Shown here in pieces: positions 35,901-50,092 of a DNA stretch of 64,000 nucleotides. The position numbers were made by a program, and so were the translations under genes. Within the stretch, counting starts at the first letter, position 1; each line of letters begins with the position of its first letter. Origin of the DNA: Ananas comosus (lineage: Eukaryota > Streptophyta > Magnoliopsida > Poales > Bromeliaceae); contig NC_033622.1 in the NCBI RefSeq assembly GCF_001540865.1, positions 956,504-1,020,503 of the forward strand. Reading direction: 5' to 3'. Under the pieces are notes generated by a model. The model saw nothing but the letters and a program-made list of their open reading frames with translations, did no database searches and was not told the DNA's origin.

Positions 35901-37430
35901 GAAATACAGGTCATTGCAAAGCTTGAAGGCCCTGCAGTGAGTCAGTACTGTGCTCTCCGTTTATTACAGGTAATGAACCAAACTATTATATCTTACTAAT
36001 CAATCCTATCTAACATTAGCATGTTCACTTATTTGAGTGGTATTTGCACACTTTCAGGCTGCTCTTGATGAATCATTATATGAGCTTGCCGGAGAATTGG
36101 TATGATACTCGTGTACTGTTCATGTTTAGGAATAGTTGGAGCTGATTCATTGTAGGTATTGATCTGGATAATCACTTACATTTGATCCTTTAGGTGCGGT
36201 TTTTGCTGAGGTCTGGGAGAGAGTATGAAAATGCTGCTATTGACTCTGATAGACTGTCTCCTAGATTTCTGGGTTATTTTCTTTTCCGTTCGCCGTACAG
36301 AAGGCAATCATCTGACTTGAAAGCTTTCTTTCTTGCATTTTAAAATGAACTTACAAGGATCCTGAATAATTGCCTTAACCGTAATTTATTCTTGGAACAG
36401 CACATCGAACAAAGAGCTCAGTCCGCATGTTGCTTCTGTTAAGAGCATCTTAGAGAACCATGCTGGCTACCTAATGTCTGTAAAAGAACTGTCCAAACTT
36501 GTTGCGTTTGTGAAAGGAACTCAATTTGATCTTGTGGTGAGATTCTCATTAGTTTTCTCTTCATATTCCCATTCCTTAATCAGAAAGTATGCTCATGGAA
36601 ACTATGTTTATGATATTAAACTTAATTCAGGAATATCTTCAACGGGAAAGACTTGGCTCTGCTCGCCTGGACAATTTTGCATCTGGGCTTGAATTGATTG
36701 GGCAAAAGGTGTTTGTTTCTTGACTGTACTACATTTCGGTTCAAACGAAGGCTTTTTAGTCCTTGCTTAAATGAAATTACACAGTTTCTGTAACTGTATT
36801 TTCTCATTCACGCACCGCTATTCCGAAGCTCCTAACAAATTTTTATTTGCTGATGCACAATTGTCTTGGCTTTCAGCTTCAAATGGATACCCTCCAAAGC
36901 CGGCTAGATGCTGAATTCCTTCTAGCGCATATGTGCTCTGTTAAATTTAAGGAGTGGATTGTTGTTCTGGCTACTTTATTGCGGCGAGCAGAGGTATGGG
37001 TGCCTAGTTTTAATCAATGCAAAATGACTAGAACTAATTATAATTGAATCTAAGGTTGTGTTGCAATAAGTGCTTAAGCACATAGTCCAACATTTGTCAT
37101 TGTCATGGGAGCAATATGTATAATGGACACCTACCCTTTCATATAGATGCACTTCTCACATTTTCTGAAACTGCTTAGGTTTTGGTTGATCTCTTTCGGC
37201 ATGACTTGCGATTATGGAAGGCATACAGCATGACCCTTCAGGTCTCAAACCACTCGTAATCATCAACTTCTTTATAAAATTCTTTGCTTCTAAGCTCTTC
37301 TTAACATAAATTATCATCAACTTGGCAGTCACATCACGTGTTCAAGGACTACCTCGATCTTCTTAATGTCTTGGAAGAGAAGCTCTCTTCTGTTTCGGAT
37401 CTCGACATACACGATGGACCCTTTCCCTAG
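26944..37430 (+). CDS. RIC1: RIC1-like subunit of a Rab guanine-nucleotide exchange factor
   Basis: Exons: 26944-27108, 27200-27307, 28566-28714, 28802-28883, 29011-29396, 30290-31027, 31130-31325, 31463-31578, 31657-31831, 31987-32040, 32717-32893, 33720-33832, 34784-34948, 35533-35590, 35910-35969, 36058-36099, 36194-about 36322, about 36401-36536, 36631-36708, 36877-36993, 37179-37241 and 37329-37430. The product is about 1,135 residues. It starts MYMAYGWPQVIPL and has WD40-like blades in the first half (e.g. TCISWTPDNCAFAVGWKFRG) and the RIC1 domain in the second (e.g. KELSKLVAFVKGTQFDLV), like the Arabidopsis RIC1 homologues. In yeast and animals RIC1 with RGP1 activates Ypt6/Rab6 for traffic to the Golgi. 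The junction near 36322/36401 lacks a clear GT donor, so a few residues there are uncertain. All other introns are GT-AG. Confidence 0.92.
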
Positions 37431-40087
37431 GAGTGATATCGCTTGCTTTCATTAAATGATGTGTGGCCTGTTGATATCTTCCAAACTGATTGAGGTAAGT
37501 GCTTTAACAAAGGTAGATTCCGATGGCTCGTGTATCATCTATCTTTTTTGGAATATTCTTTTTTGTTTTTTTTAAGAATGTAAATAGCAGGGCTCAAGGG
37601 GTATTGTTTGTATCACTAAAGTAATTAAAAATATTTGGAGGAGCGAGTCACGAACAGCTTAGTTTGAGCGAGCCAATGAGCATTCATATAATCATGGTGT
37701 TTTTGTTCATCTATTGATCATACGATCGCACTACTACGGTTCCTTTATTACGTGTTTCTCTGTTTACACTTTTGGTCCTCAAACTATAAGGCCCGTGAAC
37801 ATTTTGGTTTTCAGATTTTAATTTGTTATAATTTCTGATTAGTACTTTGTATATTGTTGTAGTTAAGTCGTACAATTCAATTTAATTGACTAAATATTGA
37901 TGTGTTGCTGACGTAGTGTTTTAATTATCATCGTATCATCAATCACAACATTGCTACGTTAGTGATAAGTTAGTGATAAATTAATATTTAGTTAACTAAA
38001 TTAGATTAGGAGTTTTGATTGCAATAATTTAAAATTTTATACCAGAAATCATAATAAAGTTAGACGACGAAAATGTTAGGCGTATAATTTAGCCTTAAAT
38101 TTAGTATTAACTGGCCCTTGTCATGCGAGCTGAGATTGGCAGTGATGTTTGAACTTCGAAATAATATGCCACTAACTGCTGCGGGAGGTGGTGATATTGC
38201 CGCAGGGGCAGAAGCATGATTGTTTTATAACTGCGTCCTATAATATGATTCCTGTAACATGATGCAGACCTGGCAAAATAGCGGGTAAGGTGGAACGGGA
38301 ACGGGCTGTGTTGGCCTAACTATATTGTGTCGGCTTATACTGAGGTGGGCTGTGTGCCGGACCGGTGTCTCGGAATGATCCGCCGCTGGCGAGCGATGGG
38401 CCGTAACTTGTCGGGCCTGTCAACGGAGGCGCAGCTCGTGGCGGCATGTGGGCTGCCTGGCCCGTTTTGCCCCCTAATCCTGCCGTATGCTCAAATTCTT
38501 TTCAAGTAGTAAATTAACAAAAATCTAAAATTTTTCTTTGTATAGTGACACTTTATTGAAGAGAAAAGAAAAATGTAAACCAATTTCCCTCCCATTCACT
38601 CTCCTCAACAGATATTCGCGATTGCTGCTCTATACTGAATCTAAATGTCCTTCTCACAAGTTGTTTTAAGCTTCAAAGCTGCTGCCATCATCCCCCGGGC
38701 TCCACGCAACGCAGCGTCGGCGCCTGATATGGACGAGAGAGGTGTGGGTCTCTGAAAATTTTTTTTTTCTTTGTAACAGTTATATTATTCAGAATATTTC
38801 AAATCAATCGTATTGTGTTCATTGTGTCCAATTGGATTAAAAAGAGTCTAATCAAAAATAATATAATAATTCCATACTGAATTGGGGCTTTATATTTTTT
38901 TACTATTGATAGCGGAGATGGAACCAACGACGTCTTCTCCAGCGACGGTGATAGTGAAAATAACAACGATCCTTTCAGCCGCGGTGGAGGGGGAGATGGG
39001 AGCGAATTAGTGAGAGAGGGAGGGAGGATAAGGGAGAAAGAATTAATGAATTAATTGAAAATGAAAAATCTAGTGGAGAGAAAGTTTGGTAGTAAAAATG
39101 TTTAGATGTATTAATTAAATCTATTAATTAAAAGTTGATGAAGGAAATGGAAAGGATCAAATACCGGGGAGAATAAAGGATAATTTGTCATTGAAAGTTT
39201 GGTAATAGTAACGTTTAGATGTATTAATTAAATATATTAATTAAAAAATTGATAAAAAAATAAACATAATCAAATTGTGATAAGGGTGAAGTGCAATTTG
39301 CTGTGTGGTAAAAAATTATGGAAAATTTATATAAGTTAATAGGCGGAGAGAAAAAAAGAAAATTATAAATATGAGGTGGTCCCGATGCTGACGACACCGG
39401 GACACGTGCCATCGTATCCACCTCGGACGTATAAGAGGTTTCAATTCATCAATATCATCAAGGAGCCGAAACGGCCCGGCCCACATGCATAATTGGGCCT
39501 GTTCACTAGAGCCCAAATGGGCCCAAAATTTTGCACTCAGTGGCCGCGTTGCGTATCACTAGAAAAGCTGCGGCAGTTTAAAGTACCCTGGACTTGGTCT
39601 ACTAGACCATGCAATGTAGTTGTAACAGACATATCTGTGGTTAGTATAGTAAGAAAACCTGGTAACTCCAATCCTATATTATTAGGGTGCATCATAAATG
39701 TTAGGAGCTGAGCTATTATGACCTAAATACGAGATAAATTTAACGTAATTTCAATATATAATTAGACATAGTTATTCTAAGTTTTTTGTAAAATAGTATT
39801 GGATTATTAGATTCGTCGCTCAATTTCATGATACTTAATTTACTATTTAAGTTTTTGAGAGAGACACTAATTGATCACCGTGTGATTTGTTCCTCTATGC
39901 TAAATTGAGTTATTACGGCTAGAATTGTGTGTTATAAATTTGAGCGTAATTTCAACTGTAGCAGAGGAGGAATGCGCGGCTCACGGATGAGTTTGGAAGA
40001 GCCGGTCCAACGACTTAACAATCGCTGTCAAAGTTAAAAATGAACCCCAGCCGCGCTAAAAAGAGTGCACAGCCACGAGTCGAGGGG

Positions 40088-40126
<39 letters not shown>

Positions 40127-40247
40127 AAGAGATAACTGGATTCCCCTTTCTCTCTCCTCACAGACTGTCGCCACGTGTCACCGACCTGGCGTGAACCCAG
40201 GACACCTCCCCCCTTCTCCCCCCCTCTCCCCCGTTAGGGGAGGGCGT

Positions 40248-40284
<37 letters not shown>

Positions 40285-40603
40285 AAGTGGAGATTAGAAA
40301 GGGCGGAGGTGTCCAGCGATGGCGCTGTTCCCGCAATGGCATAATCCCCACATATTCCTCCCCTCAATAATTCTCTCTCTTTAATTAATCCACTACAAGC
40401 GCAGCGAAACCCACAACAAGAGAATACGATTCAGTTATTTAGCCCCTCTTTTCTCAATCATTCCAATTCCAATTCCAATTCTCTCGGAAATTGTTCCTTC
40501 TCTTTTCAATATTTTTGTTTTAAATTAAATCGTGTTTCCCTTCCCAGATCGACGCTGCCGCTGTCGGCCTGCCTAATCTTCTCTTATCTGATTGATTGAT
40601 TGC
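37431..40603. other. Intergenic DNA between RIC1 and the Raf-like kinase
   Basis: About 37765-38097 has imperfect inverted ends and looks like a MITE. About 38270-38510 is an isolated GC-rich patch with no recognisable product. 38900-39300 is AT-rich. The kinase leader near 40080-40290 contains two long GA tracts. An ATG at 40319 opens a 21-codon frame ending at 40384, which would be an upstream ORF if transcription starts before it. No other gene was found. Confidence 0.5.
40089..40290 (+). promoter_or_regulatory. Two GA-repeat tracts in the promoter/leader of the Raf-like kinase
   Basis: (GA)n runs at about 40089-40118 and 40248-40282 lie 320-515 nt before the start codon. GA repeats in plant promoters and leaders are known targets of BPC/GAGA-binding factors. 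Whether these lie in promoter or 5' UTR is not known, since no TATA box was identified with confidence. Confidence 0.45.
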
Positions 40604-43600
40604 ATGGTATCTGGACTTCCTTCTTGCGATGATGGGCCGCCGCTGCAGCAGCAGCAGCAGCAGCAGCGGAGCTGCACGGCGAAGTTCCTCTGCAGCTTCG
40701 GCGGCAGCGTGCTCCCGCGCCCGCTGGACGGCCGCCTGCGCTACGTCGGCGGAGAGACGCGCATCGTGGCCGTGCCCCGCGACGTCTGCTTCGCCGACCT
40801 CCTCCTCCGCCTCCGCGACGTCTTCGACGGCGTCGACGCCATCAAGTACCAGCAGCCCGACGAGGACCTCGACGCGCTGGTCTCCGTCGTCAACGACGAC
40901 GACGTCCAGAACATGATGGAGGAGTACGACAAGCTCGTCGCCGCCGGCGAGAGCTTCACCCGCCTCCGAATCTTCCTCTTCTCCCACCACCACCTGCTGC
41001 TTCTGCAGCAGAACGACGGATTCGATCCGGCGGCGGCGGCGGCGGCGGCGTCGATCGCCGCGGACGATCGCGAGACCGAGAGGCGGTACGTCGACGCGCT
41101 CAACAGCCTCGCCGACGCCAAGGCGGCCGCCGCGGGATCCTGCTCGCCGCCCGACCTCCCCCCCGACCAATTCTACGGCGGCGGCGGCGCTGATCTCGTC
41201 GGCTTGCGCCATTTGAACATCCCCTGCCCGTCCCCCGCGCAGAGATTCGGCGGCGGCGATGTCGATTCGCCGTTCAGCCCCGCCTACTTCTCTCCCGGGG
41301 GATTCCCCCATGCCCATGAGTACAGGGACTTCCCCCCCTCGCCCTCCTCCGCAAGGTTCCACATTGGGATGGGGGAGTTCGGCGATTCGCCGAATATGCA
41401 AATGCACCCCCTGCCGCCGCCGCCGCCGCCGCCGCAGCCGCAGATGGATAGCATGGTCTGGCTCCCCCCCGGAGCGGCGGTGCAGGAGAAGGCCGGATTC
41501 CCGACCAATTTGGGCCATCCGCATAGCGTTGTTGACGCGAACGTTGTTTGCGAGCATTGCTGCAAGGTTGTGCAGAGGGGGCAGGGTGCTATGTCGGATT
41601 CTCGGTATATCGATTCCCGGTGGAAAAATGAGTACGCCGGTCACTTCCCTAGTTCGTGTGCGGATTGCTACCGGAGTAGAGAGGCGTATATGTTAAACCA
41701 AGATCCAAGCGACCCCCACTATTGTTACTATAACGAGGTTCACGGTCACGACAGAGGATACTTCGTGCACCATAACTACGGCAATCATCGAATTGACGAT
41801 CCGAGAGTGCACTTGTCCGGAAACGGAAGAGTGAGCGACCACTATCTTGCAGATGGCAATCCGGTGAATGTTCCTTTTGCGCACGGTCATTATTACGATG
41901 GCCATTCGAATGGCATCATCAACGACGATTGTCGTTACCTTCGACCCAATGCGGACGTTGGGAACGATGTATTCCATGCCCAACAGACAGGCGGAGCCGG
42001 TCCGTACACACAGATCTCGGGTCTCAAAAGTCAAACTTCCGTGTATGGCGCTGAAGGCCTTTACCAACTGCCGCCTAACTTGCCACCTATCCCATCTTTG
42101 AGGAGGAATATACAAGTACCTACTCCGAATGGCGGAACCAATTCGGGCTTTATGCGAGGTACACCGGATGGGAGTCCTAGGTTGCATTACGCAGCGGAAG
42201 ATCAAGTTCAGAACCAATGGCCTTTATTGAATGACAACATTTCACAAAAAGGTCTCGGCTTTGATGGATTGGCCGGCCCAGAGTTCACTCATCACCAGGG
42301 TCCTAGGTTGCAGCTGAATGTTACTGTTCCGGATTCTGTTCATTACCAATCCGGACGAGTATATCCAGAAGTTCCACCGCAAACAATAACCACTGCACCG
42401 ATTCTCTCGGGCTCAAAACCTCGAGCTTCGGAGGAGAATAACCTGGTTAGAGAAGTGCATGAATCAATACATGCAGAGGCAGCAAAGGAAGTGGGAGAGT
42501 CGGAGATTGATATAAATACAGTGAAGCCTATTGAAGAGGAAGGTCATGATTCCAAACACGATGAAGCTGATGCTCTTGCCAGTAATGAATGTGAGCACAT
42601 TTCAGAGGAAGCTTTGAGCTTCTTGCCTGAGTTGATTGCCTCTGTGAAGAAGGCGGCATTGGAGGGCGCTGAAGATGTTGTGGCAAAGGCTGAAGAAAAT
42701 GATGATTCCAGTTCTTCTCCTGTTTCGGACAAGAAGGACTCGCCTTTACAGGAATTGGCGCCTCCAGTGAGTAGAGGCTTGAACCTTGGATTGAATATTT
42801 ACCTCAACCATGCTTGTTTAGTCTCATTCCATTGATTTTTTCTTTTTCTAATGTACAGAATGCCAATGAAGAACCAGATAATGACGAAAATGACAGTGCT
42901 GAACAGCAGAAAATTTCCAAGATAGAACCCACAACCGCAGAATTTGAAGCTTTGGCCAAGGGCTTACAGGTTTCTTTCGAATTTGGCATAACAACAATTA
43001 TCATATTCTTACACTCTGCCATATATTTAGACTGTGAGTTGGTATATGCAGACAATCAGAAATGATGATTTGGAAGAAATTAGAGAGCTGGGTTCGGGTA
43101 CATATGGCTCTGTATTCCATGGCAAATGGAGAGGTTCAGATGTTGCTATAAAAAGAATAAAAGCTAGCTGCTTCGCTGGGAAGCCATCCGAGAGAGAGCG
43201 TCTGGTATTTTCCATAATTCTCTGGTTTTCACAATATGTGGCTAATGCTGCCAGAAGTTGTGTGCTTGCATATCTTGGTCGGAATTTGTGTGATTGCATA
43301 TCTTTGTCTGTCCTCTTTCATACCATATTTTGTGAAGAAGAGAAATTATAGTGGATAGAAGTAAAATTGTAATGTTTAGTCTATGAAACTGTTGTTACTT
43401 AAATAATGGATAGAAGTGATAATTATAACGCGTGTTTAGTTGGATTTCATTCTGTGGTTTGATATTTTGTAGTAAGTGGTATTTTCTCCTTGTATGAGAG
43501 TTATACGTCTTGGCGCATTCTTTTCTTTCTATGTATTTTAGGAAGTGGAGAATATACATCACAACACTTTCCTCCTCATGTCATGTAGGAAGTTAGTGAC

Positions 43601-46600
43601 CTCATACAGAAATCAATGATATTTAGGGGGAATAAGTTTGTAAATAAGATGCTGAAGCTCGTTGTTCTCTTAGTTCCAGATTAGTGTTTGGAACTAGAGC
43701 CTCAGTTCTGTTTCTGTTTGTCTAATCCTAGTTACAAAGCAGCCTTTCGGATAATTTTTTGATGGTATACTTCAGAAGATGAGTTGCCCATAATTAAATG
43801 GCAGAAAATGTGCTACACAAAAGTCAAATTGATTAAGCTTATGGTTCTTGACTTCTTCAGTTGATTGGGCAGTAGGTACTTTCCTATAATAACGTGAAAA
43901 ATTTGGCATAGTTACTAGGGTGGCATGGTTCATGATATTGTTGTCTTTTATGTGTGAGAAAATCATGCACTCAGGGGCTTAATGATGGTGTACAATCTCC
44001 AATTTTTTTCCTGTACAGTAGAGGTTAACAAAAATGTTGTAGGCTTGTAGCTAGCTTAATGAAACAATTTCAGAACAGCGCAGATTTGTTTGTATACTTC
44101 TTCTCATGCTTGCTGAAATTTTGTGCATGTTATGATTTTGCTAACCATGGAAGAGTACCGCAGTGTACTTCTAATTGACATTTGGTACTTGCATGACCCT
44201 TTTCAATTTATCTTGTAACCTAAGTGCTTTGCTGCAAATGGGGGAAAATTTAGCATCTGTCATAGCGTACAACTTAGGGAGAGCTCTTTAAGGAGAAGTG
44301 AAGTAATTATTTCTGGAGCTTTTTTATTTCTGGAACCAGCATTTGTATAAATGTGCGAGGAGTTCTCTCTGTGTACATATGATGATGTGTATTTCTTTTC
44401 TTGTGCTGGACTCAAAAAGTAGTGCAAATAGACTGAGTTTGAGTGAAAAATGCTAGGTGCTAGCTCACCTAATTCATAATAGAGCCATTTGAATTGGTGC
44501 ATTGCCCTTTCAGATGAATTTGGGCTGCTCACGAGTAGCTTCTTTCAGATGTAGATCAAGGAACAAATGCATTAAAGTTATAGAAAGTGATGTTAGATAT
44601 CATGTTGTATTGTTCTCCTGCTATTTGATTTGCCTTCCCAATTATCTGTATCTGATTCTCTGCTAGACCATTACATTAACTCAGGAAATGCCTTCCTTTC
44701 TCTATTTCTGTCACTTCTTTCTTGGTTAATGACCATGTAAGTAGTTTCTCGAGCATCACTCATTATGCTGTGCTTTTTTACTTTCGGAGACTTCATCATA
44801 AGTGCCCATTGCAGCCATCTTTATAAATATTTAGTTTCACGGAGTTTCCTAATTTACTTCTCTAGTAAATGATTCTGACGCCTATATAACAATGGTCTGT
44901 AGATTGCGGACTTCTGGAGAGAGGCTCTGATTCTCAGTTCACTGCATCATCCAAATGTAGTTTCTTTCTACGGTGTAGTTCGCGATGGACCTGATGGAAG
45001 TTTAGCAACTGTTACAGAGTTCATGGTGAATGGATCTCTCAAGCAATTTCTGCAGAAAAAGGACAGGTACCACCTTTCTCTGCTCACAGCATTTAAAAGT
45101 GAGGTGGATGTTATATCATCTTTTCAAAAATTGCAGCTCTTACATTATTCCTGTTGCTAATTTTGGTCTTCAGAACAATTGATCGAAGAAAAAGATTAAT
45201 TCTAGCCATGGATGCAGCATTTGGGATGGAGTATTTGCATGGGAAGAACATAGTTCATTTTGACCTAAAATGTGAAAATTTACTAGTGAATATGCGAGAT
45301 CCACATCGACCTGTCTGCAAGGTATGACCAACTTGAGTTTTTTGTCAGTCTTGAATTCAGCATTTATGTACTTGGTCTGTATTAGTCCATCTTCTGGGGT
45401 GAGTTTCAACTCAAGACAACTTCAGTATGCAGCTTTTTGTGGATAATGAGAGCAATTTATTCTTCGATCAATCTTAGGGACGGTTTGGTAGAAATTTGTT
45501 TCATATATAAGCAAGAGTTATAACAATAATTATGGATTGGTTATGCAAATTGCCCCTTTTCAGATTGGTGATCTAGGTCTATCCAAGGTGAAGCAACATA
45601 CTTTGGTGTCGGGTGGTGTTCGTGGAACTTTACCATGGATGGCGTCTGAGCTTTTAAGTGGCAAAAGTAATATGGTATCAGAAAAAGTAAGATTAATCAT
45701 GGCGATGAATGCATTGCTTTCATCGTTTATTAGGATACTGGTCGATGCTCTTAATTACTGAGTCAAAGTAGCAATTTAGTGTCTTATATATGAAGAATAC
45801 ATTATTCTTTCTTGTTGTATTCTTTTTGTTGTTAGATCGATGTTTACTCCTTTGGGATCGTCATGTGGGAGCTGCTTACTGGGGAAGAGCCATATGCTGA
45901 TATGCGATGTGCTTCCATAATTGGTAGGATTACAGCATTCAATTTAACTCAAACTACTTGTTTTGGATTGCTAAAAACTAAAACCTCTTGGGTTGTGTTC
46001 TGGAAATTCATTGTGGGCTTAAACAGCTTATACGAGTAATGAGTTTGACACCTGGTTTTCTTTTGTATCTTCAGTTACCGTTTAAGGTGATTTTAGAGCT
46101 TATCTTTGATATTTTAAGGTCTTAGCTCTTGTCATTACTGTAGCTATAATTTTTTGGATAAAACACATTACGTCAAATGAGAAGTACAGAAGGTTATATA
46201 TATGCAACATGAGATAGGCAGACTATGCTCTAGGAAAGGGGAAAAAAAATCAAGCTGTTTACGCACCAAAATGCAAATGAGTTATGTTTTGAGGGCTCGT
46301 AGATTTAGCATGATTACATCCTGCATGTTTTCTGATAACTTTTTAAAGAGATTTCAAAGTATTCTTATCTTATTTATATTGTGTTCATTTAAGTTTTTAA
46401 CGAGCTGTTAGTGAGGAAACTTTCATCATTATGCTTTCTATAGGGGGGATCGTGAATAACTCTTTACGTCCTCAAATCCCGACCTGGTGCGATCCTGAAT
46501 GGAAATCTCTGATGGAAAGTTGTTGGGCCTCTGATCCTGCTGGGAGGCCATCATTCTCTGAAATTTCTCAAAAGTTGAGGAAAATGGCTGCTGCAATAAA

Positions 46601-46610
46601 TGTGAAGTGA
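40604..46610 (+). CDS. PB1-domain Raf-like MAP3K (B4-type protein kinase)
   Basis: Eight exons: 40604-42766, 42859-42969, 43052-43204, 44903-45066, 45174-45321, 45564-45686, 45836-45923 and 46444-46610, giving 1,038 residues. A Gln run from (CAG)n opens the protein. A PB1 domain follows at about residues 22-115 ([20 protein letters not shown] ... [20 protein letters not shown]). A long low-complexity middle leads to a C-terminal kinase: glycine loop [11 protein letters not shown] from residue 772, ATP lysine K792 in VAIK, catalytic loop [12 protein letters not shown] (Phe for the usual Arg), and GDLGLSK for the DFG motif. These variants are usual in plant Raf-like kinases with PB1 domains (RAF16/18/20/24/35/40/42, group B4), which phosphorylate SnRK2 kinases in osmotic stress. 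Start chosen as the first ATG of the frame. The third intron is 1.7 kb. Confidence 0.93.
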
Positions 46611-49600
46611 AAGTATTGATGATCCATGCTGAAGAGCTTAAACTCGTTTTCAAGAAGTGATCGTAAGATGCTTCGACCTAAGGCTATAGTGTTCCATAGA
46701 TCTTGCCGGCTTTTGACGAGAGAGTTATCTTCTCAGATATATCTTAAGTTCTTTGTTGTTGCCGTATATGGCATTTATTCTTCATGTAGTGCGACTACCA
46801 TTTTATCATATTTGTACAGTACTTGCTTTCCTATGGAAGAGCATGAAGGTTTGATTAAAATGTAAGTTGAATTTCTTAGCTTTTGTTATTCTTTTTCATA
46901 TCAGAAAGCTGTTTCATTATTTAATATCTACCTTCTCATATTCAGGAGTTATTGCAGAGCATCAAGAATCTTTGGCTGTTATCTGGCACTGGTATATTAT
47001 AGTCTTTTTCTTCTCGGTGGGAGTTGGTATGTACTAATGTAAATAAATTTTGAGTTGCACAATCTTCTGCCCTTATGAGGGGACAGTGCGTCATGCTTCG
47101 ATTATGAGAACTTTATCGCAATTTTGCCATATTAGCCAGTGAGGATGAACCTCTACGTTGGACCATAAATAAGTCAAATATAGATATCTCCTATTATCCA
47201 TTTTGTATAGAATTTTTTAGAAGAATATTGTCTTTTATGTATGAGACATCCAATAGCTGGCATGTATTACCTGGCTTTTCATTCCAGTTCTTTCTATCAT
47301 GCATATATTATATTAATCTTTACGTCGTGACTCAGTAAATGCAAATATATTGTTGGTGTATATATCTTTGTTCTCTTTTTACTAATTCAGTAATTTGAGA
47401 TTAAGTGCTTAAATGATCTCACATGCCAAGCTAACATAAGTAACGCATTTGACATCTGAAACATTATGCCAGGCTCTGACATTTGCGCACACATACTTAG
47501 TAGGAAAAGCAATCATATGTTGCCGATGCCACCAATTGTATCAGTAGCTAACCACATCTAAATTACAAAGTACTCCTCAAATGATAAAGAAGATATTCTC
47601 CTTCAACAACTCTCCAACACTAAGGCATATATTTAGAAGACCCAAAAAGAACACTAGGATGATATTAAGGTTGGGATAAGTCAACTCTTCTTATCCATGC
47701 AAAAAATACAATGCTTTGCATTTGCTTGTTTTGGCAGAGTGTGCCAACTTTGGAGGCAATTTGAGTGGGGAAGTTGTTTAGGTGACTCTGCTCCATCAAG
47801 TAAGAAACTTCAAGTATTCTCTTTAGAGGATTCCTACATTCTTATTCCCATATCACCGGACAGGTATACTTTCATTCATTTTTGTTTTTGTGTTTTTTTT
47901 TTTTTTCCTTTCCCTTTTGTCTATTAGATTTTGATTCATTTTTGGATTAAACCTCTAGTGATGACATGCTCCAAGTTTGACTCCAATTAGTGGTTGACAA
48001 TTCGCGGTTGGATTGGATGTTTACAGAAATAACTGGTCAACTAAACAAGGACAATTAGTGCTTTACTCATCTTGTTAATATGTGCATGGTTTAGTTATTA
48101 TATGATCACTTGTAATGAAAAGTGTCTGCAGTTTCAGGCATCGTTGGTGTAAATTAACCAAATACTTGGAGAGTTAACATTGTTTTTCACTTGTTGCCTG
48201 TGCTTTTTTTGTTTCGTTTTTCCTTCCACCGTAGATAATTTGCCAACAAATGACTCAAAATCCTTGTTAAACAAAACCGGGTCAATGTTTTCGCCTCTTC
48301 AAATTTAGGATTAATTATGAGAATTTCTCTTTTCAGGGATGTTTGGTAGATAGAATTTCGCTTTCATGTTTAACTACTAAACAATAAAATCTCAAGTAAA
48401 GATATTATAGATATCAAATTGATTGAGGAGCACTAATTATTGATTGATTATGATGCATGGAACATGTTTTTGTAGTTAGCATGTAGTGACCGACTGTGCA
48501 GCATGATATGGATTGCTAGCTCACCAACCCACACAATGAACTTAAACAAATTATATAATGCTTGCTTTCTCTGTTTTACTCAATCATAATAAACCAGTGA
48601 ATGTGAGGAGCATAGGTCCTAATTAGCAATTTAGCATGAAGTGTTTTTTGACACCGATTTTCATGGCTCTAATGAAATAAAGCACTCTATCTCTACTATG
48701 CTTCTTTTCATTTATTTTTTTTTTTATATTTTCCTCCCCTTTTTGAGTTTTGAGACAACCTTTAATTAGCTTTTGAAAGGTAGTAATCTTGGACTCCTAA
48801 GCATGTAGACTTAGCACTACAGTTAACATATTTTAGTGCCAAAAGAAGTTGAAAAGAAGCTTCAAAAGTGAGATTAATCGGAGTGTCGACATCTCTTGTA
48901 ATGTGAGAGAGGAGGTAGGATCTCTTTTGGCATGACACGAAGTTATTAAATTGGTTTTAAGAGGAAGGGTTTCAATTTTTGTTCTACTTTTTTAAACTAA
49001 ATTACTATTGGTTTAGTGATAAGGTATCCGAGAGTTGATTTTGAGGTTACTGGTTCTGAGTACATTATGATTAAATCGGTAATAATAGTGATTCACTGAT
49101 TTGGTAACTTTTCTTTTCCTTTTAACAAATATGTGAAATTTGAGACTATATAATATTTTTGTTATCTGATTAGTTAATCATACTGTACTTAACTAAACTC
49201 TTACTAATTCCACATGCAATCAATCACCTGCGCAGAGAAGAACTTTCTCTGTTTATTTCACTATCATTTTCACCTGCTTTTTGATAGAAAAGTCATTCAT
49301 TATGGTGCTCAAAATCCAACTGGCCTCTTTTTTTTATGGATGGAAATCCAAATTTGGTCTATTAATGCCCTCATTGATCCCCACTTCTTTTTGTTTCCTT
49401 TTTCTTTTTTTCCCCCTCTTTTTCTCCTTTTGTGATCCCTTGTACATATCCCCTTTCCCATGAGATTCCTAATGTTGTAACAAGGACAAGGAGAAAAATA
49501 CCCACATCTCCTCCCCTTTTTCCTTGCTTGTTTATAACTAAGTCTACTTACTTTATGTAATTAACACTATCTTTGATGCAAGTGAGTCCTCTTTTTTTGA

Positions 49601-49853
49601 TTATTTTCTTTAACCCCCCCTTTTTTCTGTGTGTATGTGGAAAGGTGGGGGTGCTTTTTTATGGGACCTTCTCCTTTAACTACATGACGGCACAAATGAG
49701 GTCAATGTGAGGTTTTCTTATCAATCCCAACACTTTAGGGTTTTCTTCTTCTTTTCTTTCTTTGTGCGACAAATTAAAGTCTCGTTTGGTATCATGTTTA
49801 TTATTTATTTTGTAAAATAAAATTTTATATATCAAAAAGTGGGGGGTATCCAA

Positions 49854-50092
49854 TGTTGGCTTTAAATAGGTCAGTATCCTGTTCTGTGGCGGAAGGTCAT
49901 GTTGGGCCGAGTCACGTTCGAAATTGTGTGAGGCTGGGTAGGCCGAGCAATATTCGAAGTGGCGTGAGGCTGGATGAGCCGAGTCACAATTGAGATCCAT
50001 GGGCGCTGTATCTGTACGCTTTAAGTGAATTAGCTGCGTATTTCTAACAGTTCGAGCTTTTGGAATTAATGGTTAGCGCCAACAATCCAGCA
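49854..50092 (+). mobile_element. Solo LTR of the TRIM family
   Basis: A 239-bp sequence from TGTTGGC to CCAGCA, flanked by the perfect 5-bp duplication TCCAA (49849-49853 and 50093-50097). It is homologous to the terminal repeats of the TRIM at 6004-6709 in the opposite orientation and contains the same GGCCGAGT...GTGAGGCTGG units. The internal part has been lost. Confidence 0.88.

Noticed and set aside
38327..38509. Small GC-rich frame in the RIC1-kinase intergenic region
   Set aside because: Isolated 60-codon frame with no domain or flanking exons; GC richness alone suggests a transposon remnant, but no element ends were found.
40065..40370. Arg/Glu-repeat frame upstream of the kinase
   Set aside because: It is the translation of the GA tracts and lacks an ATG; it is regulatory or leader sequence, not a protein.
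40520..41644. 374-codon antisense frame under the Raf-like kinase first exon
   Set aside because: Long antisense frame produced by high GC codon positions; the product is Arg/Val/Glu repeats without any domain, and the sense strand encodes a clear PB1 domain.
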